Shown: positions 54,892 to 63,322 of the stretch, piece by piece
Position numbering within the stretch: the stretch's first letter is position 1
Layout: each line of letters opens with the position of its first letter
Assembly: GCA_003955985.1 (NCBI GenBank)
Contig: CP033784.1
Location: forward strand, 62,001-126,000
Direction of reading: 5' to 3'
DNA from: Corynebacterium jeikeium
GTDB taxonomy: Bacteria > Actinomycetota > Actinomycetes > Mycobacteriales > Mycobacteriaceae
Length of the DNA stretch: 64,000 bases
Made by a program: the position numbers and the translations under genes
Notes under the pieces: generated by a model
The model's input: only the letters and a program-made list of their open reading frames with translations
The model's database searches: none
Told to the model about the DNA's origin: nothing

Positions 54892-55386
54892 ATTTCCCAG
54901 GTAGAAACGCCTTTCGGCGTGCTTGGAATCGCCACCTCCGCTCGCGGGGTCGTCGAAGTCAATCTCTTAGGCCCCGTGCTTGACGACGACCCCAGCGCCG
55001 CCGACCCCGAAGCGCAAGCGGTGGCGGAACAGGCAGCGCAGCAGTTCCGCGAGTACTTTGCCGGGCAGCGCCGCGAGTTTGCGCTGCCGCTGGACTGCGA
55101 CATATTCACCCAGGATTCTTTCCGCGCTCGTGCGCTGACCGCACTGCGCGACGTGCCGTATGGCCAGGTTGTGACCTACGGTGAGCTCGCTGAAATGGCC
55201 GGATCACCCCGTGCCGCCAGAGCTGCTGGCTCGGCCTGTGCCACCAATCCGCTGGGCATTCTGATTCCCTGTCACCGCGTGGTGCCCGCCAGTGGGGGAG
55301 CGGGGTCTTTCGGATCCTATGCCGGCGGCCGCGAAATGAAGCGCTGGCTGCTCGAACTCGAAGGTTGGCAAACAGTTATTCTTTAA
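54892..55386 (+). CDS. ogt: Methylated-DNA-protein cysteine methyltransferase
   Basis: A repair protein that moves alkyl groups from O6-alkylguanine onto its own Cys. The acceptor site IPCHRVVP, VTYGELAEMAGSPRAARA (helix-turn-helix) and GSFGSYAGG are intact. The conserved N-terminal IxxVETPFG motif is encoded from an ATT at 54892, 10 bases after AGGAGG (54876-54881), and no ATG, GTG or TTG occurs at that place. The first canonical start is GTG 54919, which would remove the motif. I give the ATT-started form (164 residues). The gene follows the hydrolase gene by 18 bp and is followed by a nitroreductase 3 bp later. Confidence 0.88.
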   Translation: MSQVETPFGVLGIATSARGVVEVNLLGPVLDDDPSAADPEAQAVAEQAAQQFREYFAGQRREFALPLDCDIFTQDSFRARALTALRDVPYGQVVTYGELAEMAGSPRAARAAGSACATNPLGILIPCHRVVPASGGAGSFGSYAGGREMKRWLLELEGWQTVIL

Positions 55387-55389
55387 TGC

Positions 55390-56052
55390 ATGACTTCGCA
55401 TTCTCCGCGCGACCAGTTCGCCACCGAATTTGAGAACATCATCCGCAACCGCCGTGCCACGCGCGTCTACGCTGACGAACCGCTTGACGACGCTGACGTG
55501 CGCCGCCTCCTGGAGCTATCTCTGGAAGCTCCCAGCGCCTTTAACATTCAGTCTCGGGCTATCGTGCGCATCGAGGACCCTGAGGTGCGCCAGCAGGTAG
55601 TGGAAGCTGCCGGTGGTCAGAAGCAGGTTGCCAATGCGCCGCTGCTGCTCGCCTTCATTGGTGAGCCGACCGGCTGGAAGCGCGGTATTCCACGCCTGGT
55701 TGAGGCCAACAAGGCGACTGGCCTGTGGGACGAAGTTGCCGCTGCCGAGCGGGAAGCTTCGATGACCTCCTTCCATAAGGTCCGCGAGGAAAAGGGTCTC
55801 TCCCGCGAGTTCGCAATCCGCGACGCCATGATTGCCGCTTCTTTCGCTATGGTCACTGCCAGCGCCTTTGGTTGGGCTAGCTCCCCGATGACGGGCTTTA
55901 GTGAGCAGAAGGTCAAGGAAGCTATCGGTGCCGGTGACACCGATGTGGCGGTAGCGCTGTTGCTGGCCATCGGTGTCCCGGGTGAGTTCCCGGCTCACCC
56001 GGGCCGTTTCGAGTTCGAGCAGCGCGCCTACACCGACCGCTACGAGGCGTAG
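55390..56052 (+). CDS. Nitroreductase-family protein
   Basis: A 220-residue FMN-dependent nitroreductase-like protein. FMN-contact pattern RNRRATRVYADEPLDDADV at the start, EAPSAFNIQSRA (FMN phosphate loop), and GWASSPMTGFSEQKVKEAIG late. Such enzymes reduce nitroaromatics or quinones with NAD(P)H. Three bases separate it from the MGMT gene, so the two (and perhaps the hydrolase) are one transcription unit. Convergent with fadH. Confidence 0.9.
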   Translation: MTSHSPRDQFATEFENIIRNRRATRVYADEPLDDADVRRLLELSLEAPSAFNIQSRAIVRIEDPEVRQQVVEAAGGQKQVANAPLLLAFIGEPTGWKRGIPRLVEANKATGLWDEVAAAEREASMTSFHKVREEKGLSREFAIRDAMIAASFAMVTASAFGWASSPMTGFSEQKVKEAIGAGDTDVAVALLLAIGVPGEFPAHPGRFEFEQRAYTDRYEA

Positions 56053-56063
56053 CAGCCCTAGCC

Positions 56064-58124
56064 CTACAGCGCGAGCGCTACCTCAACGGCCTGGCGGATG
56101 GCACGCTTTGCGTCCAGCTCAGCGGCCACGTCCGCGCCGCCGATGATGGTGACATTGGAGTTATCGCCGGTGACGCTCTCGCGATCCTTGCCGCCCAGGC
56201 AGTCCAGATTGGATACCTGACCAGTACAGACAATCACGTTGTCAACCGCGATGACCTGTTGCTTTTCATCGATGGTGATGTGCAGGCCCTCGTCATCGAT
56301 ACGGTTGTAGGTGACGCCGGTGTACTGCTTGACACCGGCCTTCTTGATCTCCGCACGGTGAACCCAACCAGTGGTCTTGCCCAGGCCCTTACCGATGCGG
56401 GAGGTCTTGCGCTGCAGCAGGTGCACCTCGCGCTCAACCTCAAACTCCTCAGCCGCGCCAGAGACCGTGCCCGGCTTGGTCAGACCCGCGCGGAACTCCG
56501 CAGGGTCACCGACGCCCCAGGCGTCCTTCCAGGCCTCGATGGTCTGGTTCGGCTTGCGCGTGAGGTACTCACACACGTCCACACCGATACCACCAGCACC
56601 GATGACGGCCACCTTGTTACCGGCCTGCTTCGCACCCGAGAGCAGTTCGTCGTAACGAATGACCTTCTCGTGGTCGATACCGTCAATGCCCGGGATACGC
56701 GGGGTAACACCCGTGGCCACAATCACGTGGTCGAACTTGGCCTTGAGCTCGTCGACGTCGGCACGCGTGTTTAGGTGAACCGGAACTTCGAGTACCTCCA
56801 GACGGCGGGAGAAGTACTTCAGCGTCTCGCCGTAGTCCTCCTTGCCCGGAATCTTTGCGGCGAGGTTGAACTGGCCACCAATCTGGTCGGCGGCCTCGAA
56901 AATCTCTGGGTGGTGACCGCGCTGAGCTGCGGCTTCCGCGAAAGCGAGTCCAGCCACACCAGCGCCGATGACGGCGATGCGCTTGGCCTTGTCCTTCGCA
57001 ACCGGCACGGATACCAACTCGGTTTCGTAAGCAGCCTTCGGGTTGACCAAACAGGTGGAGCGCTTGGCCGCGAAGGTGTGGTCCAAGCAGGCCTGGTTAC
57101 AGGCGATACAGGTGTTGATCTGGTCAGCTCGACCATCGCCCGCCTTGATGGCGAAGTCCGGGTCAGCCAGCAGTGGGCGGGCCATGGAAATCAGGTCCGC
57201 ATTGCCGTCAGCGAGGATCTTCTCCGCAACCTCAGGGCGGTTGATTCGGTTGGAGGCTGCCACCGGGACGTCGACAAGCGAACGGAGACGACCAGTCAGA
57301 TCCGTGAATGCGGCGCGCGGCACGGACGTAACGATGGTGGGGACGCGTGCTTCGTGCCAGCCGATACCGGTGTTGAAGACATCGACGCCAGCCTCGACCA
57401 GACGTTGCGCGAGTTCAGTGGTCTCGGACCAGGTCTGGCCGTCTTCCACCAGGTCAAGAAGCGAAATGCGGTACTGCAGTAAGAAGTCCTCGCCCACTTC
57501 GGCGCGAATGCGACGGACAATTTCGATGGGCAGGCGCATGCGAGCCTCGGCGCTGCCGCCCCAGTTGTCCGAGCGGTGGTTGGTGCGCTCGGCCAGGAAC
57601 TGGTTGAGCAGGTAACCCTCGGAGCCCATAACCTCGATGCCGTCGTAACCAGCACGTTTCGCGAGCTTCGCGGCGCGGACGTAGGCGCCAATGGTGCGCG
57701 AGACATCAAAGCCGGTGAGGCGGTGAGCCTTAAACGGGCTAATCGGCGACTGACCGGTATTGGCGGAGCGAGCCAGCGGGCTGTAGCTGTAACGACCGGC
57801 GTGCAGCACCTGCAGCACGATGTGGCTGCCGTGGGAGTGCACGAGGTCAGTAACGCGGCGGTGATTGTCCGCCATGCGCTTCGACGCCATCATCGAACCG
57901 GCCGGAGTCAGCCAACCTTCGATGTTGGGAGCATAACCGCCGGTGACGATGAGCCCCACGCCACCTTCGGCGCGTCGACCCAGGTAGGCAGCCAGCTTGG
58001 GGATATCACGGGTGCGATCTTCCAGGCCGGAGTGCATTGAGCCCATGATGATGCGATTGCGCAGAGTTAGAGGACCGACGTCGAGAGGGGAGAGAAGATG
58101 TGGGAAGTGAGGCTGGTCAGACAT
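56064..58124 (-). CDS. fadH: 2,4-dienoyl-CoA reductase-like (FadH) flavoprotein
   Basis: 686 residues: an N-terminal old-yellow-enzyme FMN barrel (about 1-330; GSMHSGLEDRTRD, VMGSEGYLLNQFLAERTNHR), a [4Fe-4S] Cys set CIACNQACLDHTF with CLVNP, then an FAD/NAD(P) module with AVIGAGVAGLAFAEAA and AVIGAGGIGVDVCEYL. FadH reduces 2,4-dienoyl-CoA in the degradation of unsaturated fatty acids. Its length matches the single-chain bacterial enzyme. Confidence 0.92.
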   Translation of the reverse strand: MSDQPHFPHLLSPLDVGPLTLRNRIIMGSMHSGLEDRTRDIPKLAAYLGRRAEGGVGLIVTGGYAPNIEGWLTPAGSMMASKRMADNHRRVTDLVHSHGSHIVLQVLHAGRYSYSPLARSANTGQSPISPFKAHRLTGFDVSRTIGAYVRAAKLAKRAGYDGIEVMGSEGYLLNQFLAERTNHRSDNWGGSAEARMRLPIEIVRRIRAEVGEDFLLQYRISLLDLVEDGQTWSETTELAQRLVEAGVDVFNTGIGWHEARVPTIVTSVPRAAFTDLTGRLRSLVDVPVAASNRINRPEVAEKILADGNADLISMARPLLADPDFAIKAGDGRADQINTCIACNQACLDHTFAAKRSTCLVNPKAAYETELVSVPVAKDKAKRIAVIGAGVAGLAFAEAAAQRGHHPEIFEAADQIGGQFNLAAKIPGKEDYGETLKYFSRRLEVLEVPVHLNTRADVDELKAKFDHVIVATGVTPRIPGIDGIDHEKVIRYDELLSGAKQAGNKVAVIGAGGIGVDVCEYLTRKPNQTIEAWKDAWGVGDPAEFRAGLTKPGTVSGAAEEFEVEREVHLLQRKTSRIGKGLGKTTGWVHRAEIKKAGVKQYTGVTYNRIDDEGLHITIDEKQQVIAVDNVIVCTGQVSNLDCLGGKDRESVTGDNSNVTIIGGADVAAELDAKRAIRQAVEVALAL

Positions 58125-58194
58125 GCAACCAGTATCGCGGTTTTAGCGGCTGTGTATGAGGTGAATCGGAAAAATTCCGGCACAGTTTTATATA

Positions 58195-58210
58195 CGTTTC
58201 ACGTGGAACA
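58195..58210. promoter_or_regulatory. parS-like ParB-binding site
   Basis: CGTTTCACGTGGAACA matches the near-universal parS consensus TGTTTCACGTGAAACA at 14 of 16 positions, with the CACGTG core intact. It lies in the intergenic region 58125-58307 between fadH and an SDR. parS sites cluster near the origin in corynebacteria. No second copy was found in the window. Confidence 0.7.
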
Positions 58211-58307
58211 TCAGGTGTAAAGCACACGCAGTCTTCGGCGCAGGAGGGTGTCGTATGACTACAGTCGGGGATATTAGTAGACGCATGTAGCAAGGAGTTG
58301 AGCCCCC

Positions 58308-59069
58308 ATGACCTCTGAAACTTCAACTAATGGCAAGAAAGTAGCTGTAGTTACCGGTGCTTCTTCCGGTATTGGTGCAGCCACTGCCAAGCAGTTCGCA
58401 GCTGAAGGTTTCCGCGTTGTGCTGGGAGCCCGCCGCGAGGACAAGCTGGAGGCTGTCGCGGAGGAGATTCGCGCTGCCGGCGGTGAAGCGACGGTCTACA
58501 AGGTTGACGTCACCTCCGACGACGATGTGGCGGCGCTGGCTAAGGCTGAACCGCGCGTCGACGTGCTGGTAAACAACGCCGGTGGCGCCTGGGGCATGGA
58601 ATCGGTTGAAGGTGCTGTCGAGGAAAAGTGGCGTTGGATGTACGAGGTCAACGTGCTGGGCACCCTGCGTGTTACCCGCGCACTGCTGCCCGCACTGAAG
58701 ACCACCAGCGGCATTGTGCTCACCGTCGGCTCGATTGCCGGTCGCCAGGTCTACACCGGCGGTGCCGGCTACAACGCCGCCAAGCACGCTGAGCGCGCCC
58801 TGGTGGAAGTCCTGCGTCAAGAGGTTGCTGTCGATGGCGTGCGCGTCACTGAAATCGACCCGGGGCGCGTCCACACCGACTTCTCACTCGTGCGTTTCGA
58901 TGGCGACGAGACCAAGGCCGCAGCGGTCTACGATGGCGTTGAGTCGCTGACCGCCGATGATGTTGCCGACATCATTGTGTTCGCGGCCACCCGCCCGAAT
59001 CGCGTCAACATCGACTTCCTGCAGGTGACCCCCATCGACCAGGTGGGCGGCGCGAAGCCGAAGAAGTAA
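58308..59069 (+). CDS. Short-chain dehydrogenase (YdfG-like)
   Basis: A 253-residue SDR with TGASSGIG (about 17-24), ARRED marking NADP preference, NNAG, Ser in VGSIAG and YNAAK. Close in layout to serine/3-hydroxy acid dehydrogenases (YdfG). Cytoplasmic. It precedes a second SDR by 48 bp. Confidence 0.9.
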   Translation: MTSETSTNGKKVAVVTGASSGIGAATAKQFAAEGFRVVLGARREDKLEAVAEEIRAAGGEATVYKVDVTSDDDVAALAKAEPRVDVLVNNAGGAWGMESVEGAVEEKWRWMYEVNVLGTLRVTRALLPALKTTSGIVLTVGSIAGRQVYTGGAGYNAAKHAERALVEVLRQEVAVDGVRVTEIDPGRVHTDFSLVRFDGDETKAAAVYDGVESLTADDVADIIVFAATRPNRVNIDFLQVTPIDQVGGAKPKK

Positions 59070-59117
59070 GCCCAAAACCAAAGTCACGTACATATCGACT
59101 AAATAAAGGAGCCGTAC

Positions 59118-59849
59118 ATGAGCATCGATATTGCCGCTGACACCAAGATTGCCCTGGTCACGGGTGCAAGCCGTGGTATTGGCCTGGCGGTCGCCAAGGA
59201 TCTCTCCCGTGACCACCATGTCATTGTGGGCGCTACCAGTGCTGAGTCTGCCGAGAAGGTGGCGTCGCAGTTGCCGTCGGCAAGCGTATTCGTTGCTGAC
59301 CTGGGTGATGCCGACGCCGTAAACGCGGAAGTGGCAAAGCTGTTGGAGGCGCTCGGTGGGCGCGGGCTGGATGTGCTCGTGCACTCGGCGGGTGTGTACG
59401 TCGATGGGGACGTGGCGGAGGTTTCGCGTGCGGACTGGTCGCGGATCATGGACATCAACGTCGTCGCCGTCGCCGACCTGACCCGCCAGCTGCTGCCGGC
59501 GCTGCGCAAGGCGGAGGGCACGCTGGTGACCATCAACTCGGGCTCGGGATTCCGCGCTTCAGCTGGTACTTCGCCGTATGCAGCGTCGAAGTTCGCGCTA
59601 CGGGCGTTCACCGATGCGCTGCGCGAGGAAGAGCGTGGCGCGGTACGAGTCAGCTCCGTGCACCCCGGGCGCGTCGACACCGATATGCAGGTTCAGCTGC
59701 AGTCGAATTGGCACCGCGATGATGCGGATTGGCGTTACGACGGCACGCAGTTCATGCGGCCTGAATCGATTGCAGCCGCAGTACGCCTGGCCGTTGATAC
59801 CGGAGCGGATGCCAACGTGGATGAAATCCAGGTGCGCCCGCGCAAATAG
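59118..59849 (+). CDS. Short-chain dehydrogenase
   Basis: A 243-residue SDR. TGASRGIG (about 16-23), HSAG in place of the usual NNAG, Ser in INSGSG, YAASK. AAGGAG lies upstream of ATG 59118. Probably co-transcribed with the SDR before it and ended by the hairpin that follows. Confidence 0.9.
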   Translation: MSIDIAADTKIALVTGASRGIGLAVAKDLSRDHHVIVGATSAESAEKVASQLPSASVFVADLGDADAVNAEVAKLLEALGGRGLDVLVHSAGVYVDGDVAEVSRADWSRIMDINVVAVADLTRQLLPALRKAEGTLVTINSGSGFRASAGTSPYAASKFALRAFTDALREEERGAVRVSSVHPGRVDTDMQVQLQSNWHRDDADWRYDGTQFMRPESIAAAVRLAVDTGADANVDEIQVRPRK

Positions 59850-59877
59850 CCGTGTAAAAGGTAGCGAAGATAAGCAA

Positions 59878-59917
59878 AAAGTGTGCCCACGCGGCGGAAA
59901 GCCGGTGGGCACACTTT
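59878..59917. terminator. Bidirectional terminator between SDR and FadD genes
   Basis: AAAGTGTGCCCAC and GTGGGCACACTTT, a 13-bp stem with A and T runs at its outer ends, lies between the convergent SDR and fadD genes and can stop transcription on both strands. Confidence 0.9.
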
Positions 59918-59931
59918 CGTGTACACGCTTC

Positions 59932-61629
59932 TTACTGAGCGTCCAGGTTCAGGCGCTCGTGCATTGCCTTGACCTCGCGCGGAACAACCTTGCCGATGGC
60001 GTTGCGCGGCAGGGAGTCGACGAAGAAGACGCGGTCCGGAGTGGAGTGCTCGGCCAGAGTTTCACGGACGTACTCGCGCAGCATGTCCTCGGTGAGGTTC
60101 TTGCCGGCCTCATTGTTCTCGCGGACAACGTAGAGGAACAGGTCAGCGAAAATCTCGTCGTTTTCGTTGCTGCCGTGGCAGAAGACGTCGGCGATGCCCG
60201 GCACCGGGCCGAGAATTTCTTCGACCTCGCGTGGGAAGACGTTCTCGCCGCCCTTGATCACCATGTCGTCGGAGCGACCACAGATGTACAGGTAGCCGTC
60301 CTGGTCGATACGGCCGAGGTCACCGATCTGGAACAGGCCATCGACGGTGGTGAACTTGTCCTTCTTGTTCAGGTAACCGATGAAGGAGAGCTCCTGAGCG
60401 GTGTGGATCATGCCAACCTCACCCGGCTCGACTTCCTTGCCGTCGTCCCCCAGGATGCGAACCTTGGCGCCAATTGCCGGGCGACCTGCGGAGTCCGGGC
60501 GGGCTGCGAGGTCCGCGCCGGATGCGATGGAGCACAGGCCGGCCTCGGTGGAGCCGTAGAAGTTACAGATAACCGGACCGAAGCGGTGAGTCAGCGCGGA
60601 GACGAGCCAGCCCGGGATGGCGTTACCAGAGGAGACAATGAAGCGGAACGGGCCAATCTTGCGGTTCGGCTCCTCATCCAGAACATCCTTGATCTGGCGC
60701 AGGAAGAAGGCCGCGGAAATCATGCCGTTACAGCCGTACTGTTCACACTGGTCAACAGCCTTCTTCGGGTCGAAGACACGCATGGTGACAATGGTGGAGC
60801 CGGTAGCCATGCCAATCAGCACATTTGCCCAGCCCCAGGCGTGGAACATGGATGCGGACTGGTGAATGACCATGTTGCGGCGCCACGGAATACGATCGGC
60901 GATTGCACCCACGGTTGCCGGTGTCTTGGGCTCATTGCGCAGGACACCCTTCGGGATGCCGGTGGTGCCGGAGGACATGATGATGATGCGTCCCTGCTCC
61001 GGCTTCGGATCTAGCTTGGCGTTCGATGTACGACCTTCTTCAATGAGGTCTTCCATGAACACGAAGTTCTTGCCCGCGTTCTTGCGGGTCTCCGGCTTGG
61101 TCACGGAGGTAATAACGACGGTGACATCGTCGAGGTCTTCTGGCAGGTTGCCCAGGAACTCGTCATCGACGAACAGGAACTTGGCCTTATTCTGGTCAAC
61201 GACGCCGCGAATCTGAGTCGGGCCGGAGCCGATGTTCATCAGCATAATTTCGGAGCCGATGAAGCCCTTGATAGCCATCGGCAGAATAATGCCGCGGCCG
61301 TTACGTGCGATAACACCGAAGCTGGACTTCTGAGTCATGCCACGGTCCATCAAGGCACGAGCCAGGGCGTGGGCGTTGTCCAGCAGCTGAGAATAGGTCA
61401 GTTCGCCGTCATCATCGACAAGGGCGAGGCGATCCGGGTAGCGCAGCGCACCCATGGAAATCAGGCTGGCGACGGAGAACTTCAGGCGACGCAGGTAATC
61501 GAGGACCTTCGGCGCCGTCTTCGGAGTCATGTACAGGGCGCCGGTACGCAGGAGCGGTGGAATCGACTGGGCAAAAGCCTTGATTTGCAGCCCAAGTGGT
61601 ACTTGCGGAGCCTTCATTTCAGCTGCCAT
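59932..61629 (-). CDS. fadD: Acyl-CoA synthetase / AMP-binding protein (FadD)
   Basis: 565 residues of the ANL superfamily: P-loop MSSGTTGIPKGVLRN, FYGSTEAGL, GDLGRIDQDGYLYICGRSDD with the hinge Asp, KGGENVFPREVE, and the C-terminal catalytic Lys in PRNAIGKVVP. It activates a fatty acid to acyl-CoA through an acyl-adenylate. The N-terminal extension with AFAQSIPPLLRTGALYM resembles long-chain FadD proteins of corynebacteria. Confidence 0.92.
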   Translation of the reverse strand: MAAEMKAPQVPLGLQIKAFAQSIPPLLRTGALYMTPKTAPKVLDYLRRLKFSVASLISMGALRYPDRLALVDDDGELTYSQLLDNAHALARALMDRGMTQKSSFGVIARNGRGIILPMAIKGFIGSEIMLMNIGSGPTQIRGVVDQNKAKFLFVDDEFLGNLPEDLDDVTVVITSVTKPETRKNAGKNFVFMEDLIEEGRTSNAKLDPKPEQGRIIIMSSGTTGIPKGVLRNEPKTPATVGAIADRIPWRRNMVIHQSASMFHAWGWANVLIGMATGSTIVTMRVFDPKKAVDQCEQYGCNGMISAAFFLRQIKDVLDEEPNRKIGPFRFIVSSGNAIPGWLVSALTHRFGPVICNFYGSTEAGLCSIASGADLAARPDSAGRPAIGAKVRILGDDGKEVEPGEVGMIHTAQELSFIGYLNKKDKFTTVDGLFQIGDLGRIDQDGYLYICGRSDDMVIKGGENVFPREVEEILGPVPGIADVFCHGSNENDEIFADLFLYVVRENNEAGKNLTEDMLREYVRETLAEHSTPDRVFFVDSLPRNAIGKVVPREVKAMHERLNLDAQ

Positions 61630-62168
61630 GGGTGAGAATCCTCCAAGGTGATGGACAAGCGGCTAATAGCGCCAAGCGACTCTTCAGTCACATTGACACC
61701 ATCAGTCACGATAGTGCGTTTTTGTAACAACCAGACTTTAACAAACCTGTGCCGCGTCAAAAAGTAGTTTCCACGAAGAAAAGTAAAAAATACGCAGTCG
61801 GCGTGCGCAATGCTTTACGACGGGTACCTTTTCGCGTACGGGCTAGAGGATACAGTGTTATCAAACAGTTATAAACCGACAGAAAGCAGTGAATATAACG
61901 AAATGATAACACTGCGGTAACGAATTCAATTCTGATATTGACGTATATAACTCTATGAACCCAGGGGTTTTCGGTTGGTTTGTTTGACGGGGCGGGCAGT
62001 AGCTGAATGGCGGTCGCCCCCAGAAATTAGGGGGCTAGGAATCTTCAGAAAAATAGAAATGTTCGCGACTAGGAGGGGCGGAGGTTGCGAACACGTAGCT
62101 AAATAGGTGACATATTCGCCGGCTTGAGCCTCGGTGTGTGGCATCGGTGAGCGCCGGAGGAAGTTGCC
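61630..62168. other. Intergenic region upstream of fadD
   Basis: 539 bp without a gene, AT-rich at 61690-61960. It contains an 11-bp perfect inverted repeat CAGTGTTATCA (61853-61863) / TGATAACACTG (61904-61914) with 40 bp between the arms, and a small hairpin GCCCCC/GGGGGC (62016-62035). The fadD promoter must lie here on the minus strand; the inverted repeat is about 220 bp from its ATG. Confidence 0.6.
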
Positions 62169-63026
62169 CTAATTCAGGGTTAGGGCGGCAAGTGCGGGCT
62201 CATCCTCTGGTGTGCAGGTAGAGAGCCAACGGTCGATGGCATCGTACTCCGCCTGTGTGAGCCACAGGTGGTATTTCTGTTTTACTGCCACCTGGCGAGC
62301 GACATACTGGCAGCGAAATGGCTTATTGGCGGGTACCCAGGATGCGGCATCGCTATCCCGCTTCTGTTGATTGGCGGGGCCATCGACGGCCAAGAGGTTG
62401 AGGGGGTCATTGGCAAAGTCCTGCCGAACCTCGGGCGGGAGTTGCTGTGCCCCCTTTTGCCAGGCGTCGCTTAAGGCTACGACATGGTCGATTTGAACGG
62501 CAGAAGAGGTATCGCGGCCACGCTGGAACTCAATCATCGTGCCGGTATAGGGATCCAGTAATTGCCCTGAAAGCACGACGCAATCGTGGCTATTTGGTTT
62601 GTACTCCTTATTAATAAGGTCACGATTCAAAATATCGTTTCGCGTGTCACATCCGTTGTGCCCAAACTCGGCAGAGACGTCGTCGCTCCAACGTTGCCCG
62701 AACTCATCGCGCGCATAGCCGGTTTTCGGTGCGCGCCCTTTTACCTCCAGCTGGTTGAGGGCGCTACGGATGCCGTCGATAGGCGATGTGCCGGGCGCTG
62801 GGGTGTCCGGGGCGGCGGGGGTGTGGGGCGCTTCGGGAATCTCGGGCGCGGGTTCCTCTGGCTCGGGCGTAAATGCGGGTGCCGGTGCCGGGCTGTATGA
62901 CTGGCTCTCTGGAGTGGGGGCTGTGGGGGCCGTGCAGCCGCTGAGGATTGTCGCTGCGCCGATAAGGAGGGCGAGGCCCTGCAGTGGCGAGCGGAAACGA
63001 CGGTTGGCGAGCATGGAGCTAACCAT
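62169..63026 (-). CDS. Exported HNH nuclease-like lipoprotein (DUF1524)
   Basis: 285 residues (ATG 63014 is an alternative start). Signal peptide with lipobox TILSGC, a Pro/Ala/Glu-rich linker (about 33-85), then a GmrSD_C/DUF1524 HNH domain: SAVQIDHVVALSDAW, DPLNLLAVDGPANQQKRDSDA, NKPFRCQYVARQVAVK. It should be a secreted, cell-surface DNase-like enzyme, possibly for nucleotide scavenging or exclusion of foreign DNA. Similar proteins are common in corynebacteria. Confidence 0.88.
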   Translation of the reverse strand: MVSSMLANRRFRSPLQGLALLIGAATILSGCTAPTAPTPESQSYSPAPAPAFTPEPEEPAPEIPEAPHTPAAPDTPAPGTSPIDGIRSALNQLEVKGRAPKTGYARDEFGQRWSDDVSAEFGHNGCDTRNDILNRDLINKEYKPNSHDCVVLSGQLLDPYTGTMIEFQRGRDTSSAVQIDHVVALSDAWQKGAQQLPPEVRQDFANDPLNLLAVDGPANQQKRDSDAASWVPANKPFRCQYVARQVAVKQKYHLWLTQAEYDAIDRWLSTCTPEDEPALAALTLN

Positions 63027-63322
63027 AGCGGTGGGGGCGGATTGGGTATGGAGGGAGGTTTGCTAAAGAATCGAACAATTGTGCGTAGTTAGCGGGGGTG
63101 GTAGCTCGATTAGGGGGTTATGGCGTTAAAGCGGGTAGTAAAAGCCCGGTTTTAGTCGAACGGGAAGGGTGTTCTAGCTCCTTCGGGGGTGGGTAAATAT
63201 AGCTAGTTCCCTAAATACGTATTGCAATACGCCTAGATGAATGTGCATTGTTAAAACAGTTGGAAATATAGATAACCCGTGTCCCCCAATTGGCACATTG
63301 CACCTACAAGGGGAAAACAGCC
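63027..63322. other. gltB leader and promoter region
   Basis: 296 bp without a gene. A perfect 14-bp palindrome CGTATTGCAATACG (63218-63231) overlaps ATACGTAT. TTGTTA (63248-63253) and TATAGA (63267-63272) are present but 13 bp apart, so the promoter is uncertain. No full AmtR site (CTAT-N6-ATAG) was found. Confidence 0.5.

Noticed and set aside
59578..61014. 478-residue plus-strand frame
   Set aside because: Antisense shadow of fadD joined to the SDR tail; crosses a strong terminator.
63241..63280. AmtR operator before gltB
   Set aside because: Only a half site (ATAGAT); the CTAT half with six-base spacing is missing.
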